A stretch of 44,176 nt of DNA. Origin: SLRI01 sp964576715. Its GTDB lineage: Bacteria > Pseudomonadota > Alphaproteobacteria > Geminicoccales > Geminicoccaceae. The translations under genes and the position numbers were made by a program. The stretch covers positions 1-44,176 of the forward strand of contig CAZNWE010000031.1 of assembly GCA_964576715.1 (NCBI GenBank). Reading direction: 5' to 3'. This document shows, piece by piece, positions 6,880-15,528 of this stretch (positions are counted from its first letter, which is position 1; each line of letters starts with the position of its first letter). Below the pieces are notes generated by a model. It was not told the origin of the DNA and ran no database searches. It saw nothing but the letters and a program-made list of their open reading frames with translations.

Positions 6880-8319
6880 TCAGTTCGGGTAAGCGTTGGG
6901 GTTCGACGCCCACTCCTGGTAGGCCTCGCGCTGCGCGTCGACACCGATCCGATTGGTGATGTCGTCCCACTGTGCCGCCGCGTCGTCGAGCACGGTCTGC
7001 ACGTCCTCGCCGGCCCAGACGCGGGAGGTAGCCTGGCGCAGCGCCTCCTCGTAGCGGTCGGTCTGGATCAGCGAGAGATCGAGCAGGCCGGTCTCGGCGG
7101 CATCCTGCAGCGCCTGCAGATATTCCGGGGCCTCCGGCCAGAGTGCTTTGTACTCTTCGCTGGCGAAATGGTTGTCGCGGAAGGGATCGCGGAGCGCATA
7201 GGGGAGCTGGACGCGCTGCAGGCTGACCTCGGGCGAGTTCAGCCACTGGATGAAGAGATAGGCCGCCTCCTTGTTCTGAGAGCTGGATGAGACGGCGAGC
7301 GAGAAGCCGGCGGCGAGCTGCGGATGGCCGCCCGGGGTGAGCGCATAGCCGACCGTGCCCGCGATCTGCGACTGCGGCACCCAGGAGAGCGCCTCGGTGT
7401 CGGTGCCGTAGCCGGCGGCCCAGCGGCCGTAGGGCGGCCAGGAGATGGTCATCGCCGTGTCGCCCTGGAGGAAGGCCGCCAGGTTCTCGACGAAGCCCCA
7501 AGCCTCGACGCCGGGCGGCATGCAGGTGTTCTCTGCCTTCATCTCCTCGAAGACCTTGACACCGATCTCGTTGTTGATCTGGGCTGCCATGGTCTTCGGA
7601 TCGAAGAACGCGCCACCCTCGGTACGGAAGCGCTCCTGGAACAGGAACTGCGTGTACTCGGGCGTACGGAAAGAGCCGGCGCCATAGGGCTCGCCGCCGG
7701 TATGCTCGGTGATGAAGCAGGCGACATCGCGGTATTCGGACCAGGTGGTGGGCGGCATCGGCAGCGCGTAGCCATGCGCCTCCGCGAAGGCCGCCTGGAT
7801 CTCGGGATCGCCCAGCACGTCGGTGCGGTAGTAGAAGACGAACACGTCGCCGTCGTCGGGCAGGCCGAAGATGGTTTCGCCGACCATCATCTGGTTGTCG
7901 CGGTAGACCGCACCGATGGTCTCGAGGTCGTCGCGGTAGTCGAACTCGTCGATGTAGGCGTCGAGCGGTTCAAGGGCACCGGCGCGCGCCAGGTCCGGCA
8001 TCCAGGACGGGATGACGTTCAGGGCGTCGTAGGCACCGGTGCCGGCGCGGTGCTCCTGCAGAATCTTGGTGAACATCTCGGCGGTCGGTATCTCGATCAC
8101 GCTGACGGAAATGCCGGTGAGCTCCTCCCATTTGGGGCCGGAGAAGTTCAAGGGATCGAGCGACTGCAGCCCGGCCTCCCAGGCGATGGTGATCTCGGTG
8201 CCGGCATATTGCTTGGCCGCCTCGACCGCCGCCTCGGCCGCCGATTGTGCCAGGGCCGGCAGGCTGGCGCCGAGCACGGCGGCACTCGCTGCCGCCGCCA
8301 GTAGGTTCTTGCGTCTCAT
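6880..8319 (-). CDS. Extracellular solute-binding protein of importer A
   Basis: A 479-residue periplasmic binding protein of the carbohydrate (MalE/UgpB-like) class. A Sec signal peptide, MRRKNLLAAAASAAVLGASLPALAQ, is written in part here; its n-region is MRRK and it is cleaved after ALAQ at about residue 24. The body has binding-protein landmarks: WEELTGISVSVIEIP early, PTTWSEYRDVACFI in the middle, and AAYLFIQWLNSPEVSLQRV near the end. The ATG at 8319 is the only start that places the signal peptide at the N terminus. It is the first gene of importer A and follows the hydroxyacid dehydrogenase gene by about 30 bases, so it probably belongs to the same transcript. The ligand is not readable. 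Confidence 0.9.
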   Translation of the reverse strand: MRRKNLLAAAASAAVLGASLPALAQSAAEAAVEAAKQYAGTEITIAWEAGLQSLDPLNFSGPKWEELTGISVSVIEIPTAEMFTKILQEHRAGTGAYDALNVIPSWMPDLARAGALEPLDAYIDEFDYRDDLETIGAVYRDNQMMVGETIFGLPDDGDVFVFYYRTDVLGDPEIQAAFAEAHGYALPMPPTTWSEYRDVACFITEHTGGEPYGAGSFRTPEYTQFLFQERFRTEGGAFFDPKTMAAQINNEIGVKVFEEMKAENTCMPPGVEAWGFVENLAAFLQGDTAMTISWPPYGRWAAGYGTDTEALSWVPQSQIAGTVGYALTPGGHPQLAAGFSLAVSSSSQNKEAAYLFIQWLNSPEVSLQRVQLPYALRDPFRDNHFASEEYKALWPEAPEYLQALQDAAETGLLDLSLIQTDRYEEALRQATSRVWAGEDVQTVLDDAAAQWDDITNRIGVDAQREAYQEWASNPNAYPN

Positions 8320-8350
8320 TGCTTGTGCTCCCCTGATGCGCCGGCTGCCC

Positions 8351-9400
8351 TCAGTCGGCGAACGCCTTGCCATAGGCAGCGAGCTTCTGCTGCCAGCCGG
8401 CCCGGTCGGTGATCTCGCGATTGACGATGCCCCTGGGCACCCGGCCCTGCATCACCTCGAGTACGGCGGCGACGTCGGCCGCACCGATGCCGGCGAAGCA
8501 CTCGTCGGTCCAGCAGAGCGCGTGCGGGGCCAACAGCACGTTGTCGAGCTGGGTGATCGGCTCGGCCGGCGGGGTCGGCTCGAGCTCGAAGACGTCGAGC
8601 CCGGCACCGGCGATGCGGCCCGCCTTGAGTACCTCGTAGAGCGCCTTCTGGTCGACCACCGGGCCGCGCGCGGTGTTGATCAGGTAGGCGGTGGGTTTCA
8701 TCAGATCCAGCCGTTCGGCATTGACGAGATGACGTGTCGCCTCGTTCAACGGGCAGCTGATCGAGAGAAAGTCGCTTTTCCTGAAGAGGGTCTCGAGGTC
8801 GACCAGCTCGACGCCCAGGGTTGCCGCCAAGGTGGGATCGGCGAAAGGGTCGTGGGCGATGAAGCGCATGTCGAGCGGCCGGGCGATGCGGAAGACCTCC
8901 GCACCGATATTGCCGATGCCGAGCTGGCCCAGGGTCTTGCCGACCAGCCCCGTGCCCATGTGCCTGGAACGCTCGGCCCAGCCCTCGGGGCCGCGGCGGA
9001 CCAGGCTGTCCTTCTCCTTGAGCTTGCCGGCGAGCGCCAGGATGAAGGTGAGGATGGCGACCGCCACCGGCCGGCGGACGCCGTCGGGGGTGGTGACGAG
9101 GGCGATGTCGTTCTTGGTGCAGGTCGTCACGTCGACCGTGTCGAAGCCGACGCCGAAGCGGGCCACGACGGCGAGCCGGCCGCTCTTCGGCACGCTCATC
9201 GACCCGAAGCGGGGGACCAGCAGGATCAGCGCGTCGACGTCCTCGAGTACTGCTGCCGGGATGGCGCCGTCGATGGGGTCGACATAGCGGACGGTGATCC
9301 TCGGATGGTCGAGGAGCGGGGCGAGGTCGAACGACGGGTAGGCCGGGTTGCCGTCCGGCAGCCGGAAATCACCGCTGAGCGCCACTTCGAAGGTCGTCAC
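8351..9400 (-). CDS. D-2-hydroxyacid dehydrogenase (glyoxylate/hydroxypyruvate reductase-like)
   Basis: A 349-residue NAD(P)-dependent dehydrogenase. The Rossmann signature LGIGNIGAEVFRIA lies mid-protein. The catalytic arginine is in INTARGPVVDQ, the glutamate in LDVFELEPTP and the histidine in LLAPHALCWTDE; the usual PHxAGxT is altered to PHALCWT. The start is GTG at 9400, with AGGGAGAGG a few bases upstream; further residues upstream show no homology. It sits between the aldolase and importer A. Family members reduce glyoxylate, hydroxypyruvate or other 2-oxoacids. If the RuBisCO-like protein releases glycolate, this enzyme could act on the derived glyoxylate, which is inference. Confidence 0.85.
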   Translation of the reverse strand: MTTFEVALSGDFRLPDGNPAYPSFDLAPLLDHPRITVRYVDPIDGAIPAAVLEDVDALILLVPRFGSMSVPKSGRLAVVARFGVGFDTVDVTTCTKNDIALVTTPDGVRRPVAVAILTFILALAGKLKEKDSLVRRGPEGWAERSRHMGTGLVGKTLGQLGIGNIGAEVFRIARPLDMRFIAHDPFADPTLAATLGVELVDLETLFRKSDFLSISCPLNEATRHLVNAERLDLMKPTAYLINTARGPVVDQKALYEVLKAGRIAGAGLDVFELEPTPPAEPITQLDNVLLAPHALCWTDECFAGIGAADVAAVLEVMQGRVPRGIVNREITDRAGWQQKLAAYGKAFAD

Positions 9401-9413
9401 CCGAGCCTCTCCC

Positions 9414-10250
9414 TCATTTCTTCTTGCCCTTCTTGGCAGATTTCTCCTTGCCACTCTTCCTGGCCGCTTTCGTGCCGTCGGCAAAGCCCGTTTTGATGCC
9501 GTCGAGGCCTTGGCGGACGGCGTTCTGGTAGAGCCAGACGTCACCGTGATAGATGATGAGGTCCCAGCCTTCGTGGGCCAAGGCGACGCCGGCCGCGATG
9601 TCGGCCACCATCCGGCCGAGGCCCTTGTCGTGGCGCAGGCCGGCCTTCAGCACCTTTTTCAGGGCGGCCGTATAGTCCGGGTGCTCGAACTGGGCCGGGA
9701 TGCCCATGCTGCAGGTGAGGTCGAAATGACCGACCCAGAGTACGTCGACACCCTCGACCGCGGCGATCTCGTCGACATTGGCCACCCCATCCACGGTCTC
9801 GATCAGGCAGACGAGCCGCGTCCGCTCGTTGGCGGCGGCGAGCGCCGCATCGACCGGGCCCATCTTGTAGCGGTCGTTGGCAAGCGCCAGGGCGACGCCG
9901 CGCTTGCCCTTGGGTGTGTATTTCATCCTCTCGACGATGGCCCGGGCCTGATCGGCGGAGCCCACCATCGGCACGACGATGGCCTCGGCCCCGACATCGA
10001 GGGCGCGGGCGATGTGGTCATAGGAATCGGACGGTACCCGGACCATGGACGGCAGCCCCGCCGCCTCGAAGTAGCGCAGCGTGCGGTGCACCGTCTCGAA
10101 CGAGTTGCCGCTGTGCTCCATGTCGAAGAAGGCGAACTCCGCACCCGCCTCCTTGAGCATGTAGCCGATGCCCGGGACGGCGAAATCGCCGACATAATGG
10201 CCGAGCTTGAGCCCTTTTGTGTCGAATAGGTCGCCGATATGGGGGCTCAT
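9414..10250 (-). CDS. HpcH/HpaI-family aldolase (class II, 2-oxoacid)
   Basis: A 278-residue metal-dependent aldolase of the HpcH/HpaI (2,4-dihydroxyhept-2-enedioate aldolase-like) family. The metal-binding glutamate is in LVCLIETVDGV, the metal-binding aspartate in WVGHFDLTCSMG and the substrate-loop arginine in MVRVPS. It ends in a lysine-rich tail of about 20 residues (KSGKEKSAKKGKKK), unusual for the family. The ATG at 10250 overlaps the apnO stop by 4 bases, so expression is coupled to the apionate enzymes. Such enzymes join or split pyruvate (or hydroxypyruvate) and an aldehyde. The substrate is unknown; a role in handling short aldehyde or 2-oxoacid products is inferred. Confidence 0.85.
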   Translation of the reverse strand: MSPHIGDLFDTKGLKLGHYVGDFAVPGIGYMLKEAGAEFAFFDMEHSGNSFETVHRTLRYFEAAGLPSMVRVPSDSYDHIARALDVGAEAIVVPMVGSADQARAIVERMKYTPKGKRGVALALANDRYKMGPVDAALAAANERTRLVCLIETVDGVANVDEIAAVEGVDVLWVGHFDLTCSMGIPAQFEHPDYTAALKKVLKAGLRHDKGLGRMVADIAAGVALAHEGWDLIIYHGDVWLYQNAVRQGLDGIKTGFADGTKAARKSGKEKSAKKGKKK

Positions 10251-11098
10251 TGGCCGGCTCTCTTGGGCGGGTTGCAGATCTCGCACACGCTCTCCTTGAT
10301 CGCCTCGGGCTCGAGGACGTCGAGCCAGTTGTCCTTCAGGAGCCTGGGCTTGGCCTGGTTGATGGCGTAGATCGCGCCATCGGAGAACTGGCCCGGGAAG
10401 TCCTCGAAGAGGATGCCCATCTCGATGCCGAGATGGCCGAGCATGAAGTCCATGGCGGCCGCCTTCGGCACGCCCTTCTCGACCGCCCGGTCGGTGGCCT
10501 CCCTGAGGGCGGTGACCAGCGTCGCCCCGATCGTCTCGGAGAGCCCGGGCTCGAGGATCGCCATGCCCTCGACCGACACCCGGTGGGCGCGGGTGACCGG
10601 CTGGTAGATCGTCTTGGCGACATCCTCGCAGAGGGCGTAGTGCTCTTCTGGCCCCTGCATCAAGGCGCAGACGATGGCCTGGCGCGCCTTCACCCCGCCG
10701 AAATAGTCCTTTTGCGCGGCCTCGGTCGGCTCGTAGCGGAAGATCGAGGGGTGGCAGGGGTGGGTGACGAAGTAGGTGATGTCGGCGCGTTCGGGGAGTT
10801 CGCCTGCCCAGGGTGCTGCGGCATCGAGCATGATGACGGCACAGCCGGGCTTGAGTTGGTCGACGAAGGTGTGCGCGATCTTGCCGATCAGCGCGTCGGG
10901 TACCGCCATCAGGACGACGTCGGCATCGACCAAGGCGGTTGCCTGGTCGACGCAGTCGGCGCCGGTGGCGTCCTTCAGCCGCTGGCGGCCCGCCTCGCTG
11001 ATCTCGACATGCGCCACTTCGTAGGGCGAGCCCTGAAGGTTGGTCGCGAGCCTGACCCCCATCTTCCCGCCCGCCCCCAGCAATGCCACCTTCGTCAT
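10247..11098 (-). CDS. apnO: D-apionate oxidoisomerase
   Basis: A 283-residue protein with an N-terminal NAD(P)-binding Rossmann motif (VALLGAGGKMGVRL) and a C-terminal phosphogluconate-dehydrogenase-like helical domain. Long stretches characteristic of the ApnO family are visible: YFVTHPCHPSIF, ALMQGPEEHYALCED, EGMAILEPGLSETIGAT and FMLGHLGIEMGILFED. ApnO oxidises and isomerises D-apionate to 3-oxo-isoapionate. It overlaps by 4 bases with the kinase gene upstream and with the aldolase gene downstream, fixing it inside one translationally coupled unit with OiaK and the RuBisCO-like protein. That set of partners matches the known D-apionate pathway and makes the call strong. Confidence 0.88.
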   Translation of the reverse strand: MTKVALLGAGGKMGVRLATNLQGSPYEVAHVEISEAGRQRLKDATGADCVDQATALVDADVVLMAVPDALIGKIAHTFVDQLKPGCAVIMLDAAAPWAGELPERADITYFVTHPCHPSIFRYEPTEAAQKDYFGGVKARQAIVCALMQGPEEHYALCEDVAKTIYQPVTRAHRVSVEGMAILEPGLSETIGATLVTALREATDRAVEKGVPKAAAMDFMLGHLGIEMGILFEDFPGQFSDGAIYAINQAKPRLLKDNWLDVLEPEAIKESVCEICNPPKRAGQ

Positions 11099-12474
11099 GG
11101 TTGTTGCTCCTGGTTATGGGGCCGACCGCGCTCGATCAGCCCGAAGAAATCCACGGGTCCCATTTGTCCGCCCTTCAGTGCCACCTCGAGCCCGTCGAGG
11201 CGGGCATCGCGGCTCCAGGCCCGGCTGATCGCACAGGCGGGGGCGAGCTCGACCTCGGCCTCGAGCGCGGTGATCTCGAGCCCGGCCAGGGCGTGGCCCG
11301 AGGTGTCGCCGCCGGCGATCGCCACCCGGCGGATGTCGGCTGTGGTGACAAGCGCCTTGAGGATGGCACCGAGGCCGTGGCCGATGCGGGCGTTGACGTC
11401 TTCAGTGACCGCACCAGCGGTGGCGATGGCGTCCGCCAGTGCCGGCACGGACGGGTCGTCGGGGCCGTCGGCGGTGAAGACGAGCGGGCACATGCCGGCC
11501 TGAAGCACGATGCGCGCCTCCTCGATCGCGGCATCGAGCGCATAGCCCCAGCGGGTCGCGTCGACGGCGGCTGCGGCATCGAGGCGGATCGCGGCAAAGC
11601 CGTTCGCACGCGCCCAGGCGATCTGCCGGGCGGTCACCGGCGAGCAGGAGCCGGAGACGGCGGCGATGCGGCGGTGGTCGGCGGTGCGCCGCGGTGGGGC
11701 GTCGCCGAGGAGCCCTGTCTCGCGCCAATGGGCGATCAGCGCGTATTCCACACCCTGGCTGCCGACGCAGAACAGGCGCTCGCCGTGGTGCTCCCAGACG
11801 AGGCGGCCGGCCGCCGCCAGGCTCGCCTCGTCGATGACGTCGAGGGCGATGATCCCGGCCCCCTGGGCCAGCTCGTCGTGCAGGGCCTGGGCGCCCCGGC
11901 CCCGGGTCAGCGCCAGATAGTCGACGAGGCCGATCCGGCGGTCGGTCTGCAGGGCCAGATGCCGGCGAACGTCCGCCTCGTGCATCGGGGTCACGGGATG
12001 GCGCGACATGGTGGGGTGGCGATCGAGGCGATAGCCCACCCCGTCCACCTTGGCGAAGAGATTGCCGAAGAGCTGGTAGCGGTTGATCGCCGGGGCGGCG
12101 ACCAAAAGCGGATGCCAGGCACCGCCGAGGAGCGGGGCGGCCAGATCGATCGCCTGGCCGATCGAGCCCACCTGCGGAGCGGAATCGAAGGTCGAGCAGA
12201 CCTTGTAGTGGGTGATCGGCGCCTCGAGGGCTGCCAGGCCCTCGAACAGCGGCGGCAGCTCGCGCTGCATCCAGGCCGGGCTTTTCGAGCGGGCGATGCC
12301 GGCGATGCCGATGGCCCGGCAATGGGCAAAGCGGGCGAGCTCGTCCGGGCTCGGCGGGCCGGTGAACAGCACGCTCGGCAGGCCGTTGAAGGCCAGCACC
12401 TCCATCACCGCCGAGGAGCCGGTGAAATCGTCGCCGTAGAAGGCGACGAGACGGCCATCGGGGAGCCCGCTCAC
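11095..12474 (-). CDS. oiaK: 3-oxo-isoapionate kinase (four-carbon acid sugar kinase family)
   Basis: A 459-residue DUF1537/four-carbon acid sugar kinase. The N-terminal sugar-binding domain opens with VAFYGDDFTGSSAVMEVL and the C-terminal nucleotide-binding domain carries RRVAIAGGDTSGHAL. Family members phosphorylate acid sugars such as threonate, denhamate or 3-oxo-isoapionate. Placement between a RuBisCO-like protein and ApnO points to OiaK, which makes 3-oxo-isoapionate 4-phosphate. The start is a GTG at 12474 whose last bases form the TGA of the preceding gene (GTGA), so translation is coupled. A seeming 796-residue fusion with the RuBisCO-like N terminus is only an artefact of reading through the N run. 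Confidence 0.86.
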   Translation of the reverse strand: MSGLPDGRLVAFYGDDFTGSSAVMEVLAFNGLPSVLFTGPPSPDELARFAHCRAIGIAGIARSKSPAWMQRELPPLFEGLAALEAPITHYKVCSTFDSAPQVGSIGQAIDLAAPLLGGAWHPLLVAAPAINRYQLFGNLFAKVDGVGYRLDRHPTMSRHPVTPMHEADVRRHLALQTDRRIGLVDYLALTRGRGAQALHDELAQGAGIIALDVIDEASLAAAGRLVWEHHGERLFCVGSQGVEYALIAHWRETGLLGDAPPRRTADHRRIAAVSGSCSPVTARQIAWARANGFAAIRLDAAAAVDATRWGYALDAAIEEARIVLQAGMCPLVFTADGPDDPSVPALADAIATAGAVTEDVNARIGHGLGAILKALVTTADIRRVAIAGGDTSGHALAGLEITALEAEVELAPACAISRAWSRDARLDGLEVALKGGQMGPVDFFGLIERGRPHNQEQQP

Positions 12475-13485
12475 GGCCCGTAGACCGCCAGGGCGGCGCG
12501 CAGCTCGGCATAGCGCTCGGCGAAGTCCTCGAGCGTCGATCCTGCCACTGCCGCCTCCCAGGCCTGGCGCAAGCTTCTGACCCCGGCGGCGATGCCGTCC
12601 GGGTGGCCCATGATCCCGCCGCCGGCGGCGAAGATGAGGTCGGTCGTGCCGATCGCCTGGAACGTGTCGACGGCCTGGGCTGCCGATTGGCCGGAGCTGA
12701 AGACCGGCATCACGGTGCAGGGCTTGGTCTCCCACATCGGCGTGAGCAGGCTGCGCGCCGCCTCGATCACACTGGCGTCCGGCTCGCAGAACTTGTTGCG
12801 GATGCCGTTGACGTGCATATGGTCGGCCCCGGCGAGCCGCCAGAGCTTCGCCCAGGCGGGATAGGACCAGCCGAGCAGCGGGTGGCGGGAGAGATAGCCC
12901 CAGCCGTTGCGGTGGGCGTGGATCGGCAGCTGGCTGTGGTGGCGGAGCTCCAGCATGCCGACGAGGCCGACCGAGTTGAGGCTCGCCATGATGCAGCTGC
13001 CGCCGAGCTCNNNNNNNNNNNNNNNNNNNNNNNNNNNNNNNNNNNNNNNNNNNNNNNNNNNNNNNNNNNNNNNNNNNNNNNNNNNNNNNNNNNNNNNNNN
13101 NNNNNNNNNNATGGGCGAAGGCCTCGGGCAGGTCGACGTCGAGGATCTTGAGACCCGAGAACTGTTTGAGCTCGAAGAGGTTGCCGGTGACCGTGGCGAT
13201 GAGGTTGGGAAGCGACGGTCCCAAATTCTCGAGCGGCCAGGAGAGCTCGACCAGGGCACGGCGGTAGACCGGGCCGGCCTTCGCCCCGGGCAGGCTGGGT
13301 TCGGCCACCTCCTCGATCACGTCCAGGCTCTCGATCCGAGCCCCGAAGCGCTCCTTGAGCTCGGGCGTCTCACCGGGCAGCGCGATGAACGTGCCGGACG
13401 ACTGCTCGCCGGCCATGACCTCGACCGCAACGCGCGGGTCGTCGGCGGTCTCGATCAGGTAGCGGGCGTGGATGCGGTCGCTCAT
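12471..13485 (-). CDS. RuBisCO-like protein, 3-oxo-isoapionate-4-phosphate processing (interrupted by gap)
   Basis: Two pieces of one gene flank the N run at 13011-13110. The N-terminal 125 residues show the large-subunit N domain (VEVMAGEQSSGTF with its glutamate; NLIATVTGNLFELKQFSG). The C-terminal 179 residues show barrel motifs: PIHAHRNGWG, LAGADHMHVNG, PVFSSGQSA and the phosphate-binding glycines in FAAGGGIMGHPDGIAAG. The pieces are in different frames across the 100 N, and about 110-125 residues are missing, including the loop with the proton-transfer lysine and the carbamylated-lysine/metal motif. The gene is therefore probably intact in the organism. In known pathways this step is done by OiaX (decarboxylase, giving L-erythrulose 1-phosphate) or OiaT (transcarboxylase/hydrolase, giving 3-phosphoglycerate and glycolate); the sequence left cannot decide which. 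Confidence 0.85.
13011..13110. other. Assembly gap (100 N) inside the RuBisCO-like gene
   Basis: Exactly 100 N. From normal family length (about 410-430 residues) the real missing stretch should be about 330-380 bases, not 100, which also explains the frame change across it. Confidence 0.98.
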
Positions 13486-14489
13486 GCTTCCGGGACCACC
13501 GGCTGGCCGCTCGCCGCCGAGGCATAGGCTGCCTCGACCAGCGCAAACGTCTGGAGGTTGTCACGGCCCGAGGTCTGGAACGCGTTGCCGGAGCGCAGGC
13601 AGTCGATGAAGTGGGCTTGGGTGTTCAGCACCGATTCCTGCACCAGCGCCCATTGCGGGTCGGCCCAGGCGGGGACGTCGGGGGCCACCTCGCAGACCTC
13701 GACCTTGCCGTGCCGGTGCAATTCCAGGCGATAGTCGCGCTTCAGCTGCAGCGTGCCGGCCGTGCCCTCGACCTCGATCAGGGTCTGCGGGAAGGGGTCC
13801 GGGTCGATGCGGTTGGTGTAGGTGCAGGTGACGGCGGAGACGGCACCCGAAATGTGGCCGAGTGACAGCGTGGCTTGGGCCTCGCCCTTCGCACCGGGCA
13901 TGGTCTTCTGCGTGCGGGCGTAGATGTCGCGGACGTCGCCCAAAAGAAAACGCGCGACGTCGAGGACGTGGATGCCGAGGTCGAGGATGATGAAGCGCTC
14001 GACCTTGGCGAGATAAGGCTGGCCCGCCACCACGTCGTAACCGGTACGCCAGGCGATATGCGCGAAAAAGGGCTCGCCGATCGCGGCCATCGCCTGCTTC
14101 AGCTCGATCAAGGGCGTCTGGAAGCGGAAGTTCTCGTGCACCATGACGCGGATGCCGGCGGCCTCCGCGGTCGCGAGAATGCGCTTCACGCCGGCGATGT
14201 CGGGGGCGAAGGGCTTTTGGCAGATGACATGGGCGCCGGCCTTGGCTGCCTTCTCGACCAGGGCTTCGTGGGTCTCCATGGTGGTGGCGATGTCGACGAA
14301 GTCGAGCCGCTGGTCGGCGAACATCATGTCGACATCGGTATAGGGCTTGGCCCCGGTGAGATCGGCCGCGGCCCTGGCCTTGGCCGGGTCGAGGTCGCAA
14401 ACGGCGACGAGCTCGGCGCCGGCGACGTCGCCCCAGGCCTTGAGGTGGTTCTGGGCGAAGAAGCCGCAGCCGATGACCGCCCCTCTCAA
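13482..14489 (-). CDS. Gfo/Idh/MocA dehydrogenase, second of a tandem pair (ApsD candidate)
   Basis: A 335-residue NAD(P)-dependent oxidoreductase. The Rossmann loop VIGCGFFAQNHLKAW opens the protein, the nicotinamide-side lysine is in ICQKPFAPD (EKP-type motif), and HENFRFQTPLIELKQAM and ILDLGIHVLDVARFLLGD follow. The start is TTG at 14489, read within TTGA over the stop of the upstream paralogue, with GGAGGG 5 bases before it. The alignment of residue 1 with the paralogue supports this start. The family includes D-apiose 1-dehydrogenase (ApsD), which makes D-apionolactone, and the locus needs such an enzyme. Which of the two paralogues does it is open. It overlaps the RuBisCO-like gene by 4 bases. 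Confidence 0.85.
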   Translation of the reverse strand: MRGAVIGCGFFAQNHLKAWGDVAGAELVAVCDLDPAKARAAADLTGAKPYTDVDMMFADQRLDFVDIATTMETHEALVEKAAKAGAHVICQKPFAPDIAGVKRILATAEAAGIRVMVHENFRFQTPLIELKQAMAAIGEPFFAHIAWRTGYDVVAGQPYLAKVERFIILDLGIHVLDVARFLLGDVRDIYARTQKTMPGAKGEAQATLSLGHISGAVSAVTCTYTNRIDPDPFPQTLIEVEGTAGTLQLKRDYRLELHRHGKVEVCEVAPDVPAWADPQWALVQESVLNTQAHFIDCLRSGNAFQTSGRDNLQTFALVEAAYASAASGQPVVPEA

Positions 14490-15478
14490 AGCGCCCTCCC
14501 GGTCTCGGCCGACTCGTAGGCCTTGAAGACGAGGTCCAGTGTTCTGAGGTTGTCCGCACCCGAGGTCGCCGGTTCGCGGCCGGTCTTCAGGCAATCGACC
14601 CAGTGCCGCTGGATGTTGACCACACTTTCCTGGATGTTGTGCCAGGGCTTCGCCCCGAAGGCGGGCACCTCGGGCTCGACATCGGCCTCGCGATGCCAGC
14701 CGGGACCCGAGACGCGCAGGCGGTAGCCCTGGAAGAGCTCGGCCGTGCCCTTGGTCCCCTCGATGCGCACCAGCGTCTCGGGGAAGGGGTCGGGCTCGAG
14801 CCGGGTCGCGAACGAGAAGTCGACGAGGCTGACCGCCCCGTTCGCATGGTCGAGAACAATGGTGACGCAGTCCTCGCCCGCGACCTCTGGATTGATCCGC
14901 TGGCTGCGGCAATGCAGGCGGCTCACCTCGCCCAGATAGTAGCGGGCGACGTCCAAGAGGTGGATGCCGAGATCCTGGATGGCGAGGCGAGGCTCGGTCT
15001 TGAGGTAGGGCTGGTTGGTGTAGATGTCGTGGCTGTGGCGGAACTGGATCCGGGCATAGGTGGGCTCGCCGATCTCACCTGACGCCAGAACGCCCTCGAC
15101 CGCCATCAGGGGCGACTGCCAGCGAAAGTTCTCGTGGACCATCAAGGGCACGCCGGCCTTGGCACAGGCCTCGACCATGGCCTCGGCATCGGTCCGGTCG
15201 AGGGCGAAGGGCTTTTGGCAGATGACGGGCAGGCCATGGCCGGCAGCGAGTTCGACCAGCGGGCGATGGCTCTCCACGGTGGTGATGATGTCGACGAAGT
15301 CCAGCGTTTCGCTCGCCAGCATCGCGGCTGCGTCGTCGTAGCCTTTCGCCCCGTCCCACCTGGCCTTGGCCGGGTCGCGATCGCACACCGCCACGACCTC
15401 GACCCCGTCGAGCAGCTGCCAGGCTGCCAGATGGTTGGCCGCGAAGAACCCGCAGCCGATGACGCCACCCTTCAGCAT
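14486..15478 (-). CDS. Gfo/Idh/MocA dehydrogenase, first of a tandem pair (ApsD candidate)
   Basis: A 330-residue paralogue of the next gene, with the same landmarks: GGVIGCGFFAANHLAAW, VICQKPFALD, MVHENFRWQSPLM and IQDLGIHLLDVARYYLGE. Similarity runs the full length, implying tandem duplication followed by divergence. It is the first gene after a good promoter (15529-15556) and so leads the catabolic unit, apparently 15478 down to 4883. As part of an apiose locus, one copy may oxidise D-apiose to the lactone while the other takes a related sugar or the other anomer. That division is inferred; the family assignment is seen directly. Confidence 0.86.
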   Translation of the reverse strand: MLKGGVIGCGFFAANHLAAWQLLDGVEVVAVCDRDPAKARWDGAKGYDDAAAMLASETLDFVDIITTVESHRPLVELAAGHGLPVICQKPFALDRTDAEAMVEACAKAGVPLMVHENFRWQSPLMAVEGVLASGEIGEPTYARIQFRHSHDIYTNQPYLKTEPRLAIQDLGIHLLDVARYYLGEVSRLHCRSQRINPEVAGEDCVTIVLDHANGAVSLVDFSFATRLEPDPFPETLVRIEGTKGTAELFQGYRLRVSGPGWHREADVEPEVPAFGAKPWHNIQESVVNIQRHWVDCLKTGREPATSGADNLRTLDLVFKAYESAETGRAL

Positions 15479-15528
15479 GGGGACAAACCGCGATGCATGG
15501 AGACCCTCCCCGATCCCGTCAGCTGCTC

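Noticed and set aside
11095..13485. A 796-residue kinase plus RuBisCO-like fusion
   Set aside because: It exists only by reading through 100 N. The kinase has its own GTG start at 12474 and the RuBisCO-like C terminus continues in another frame on the far side of the gap.
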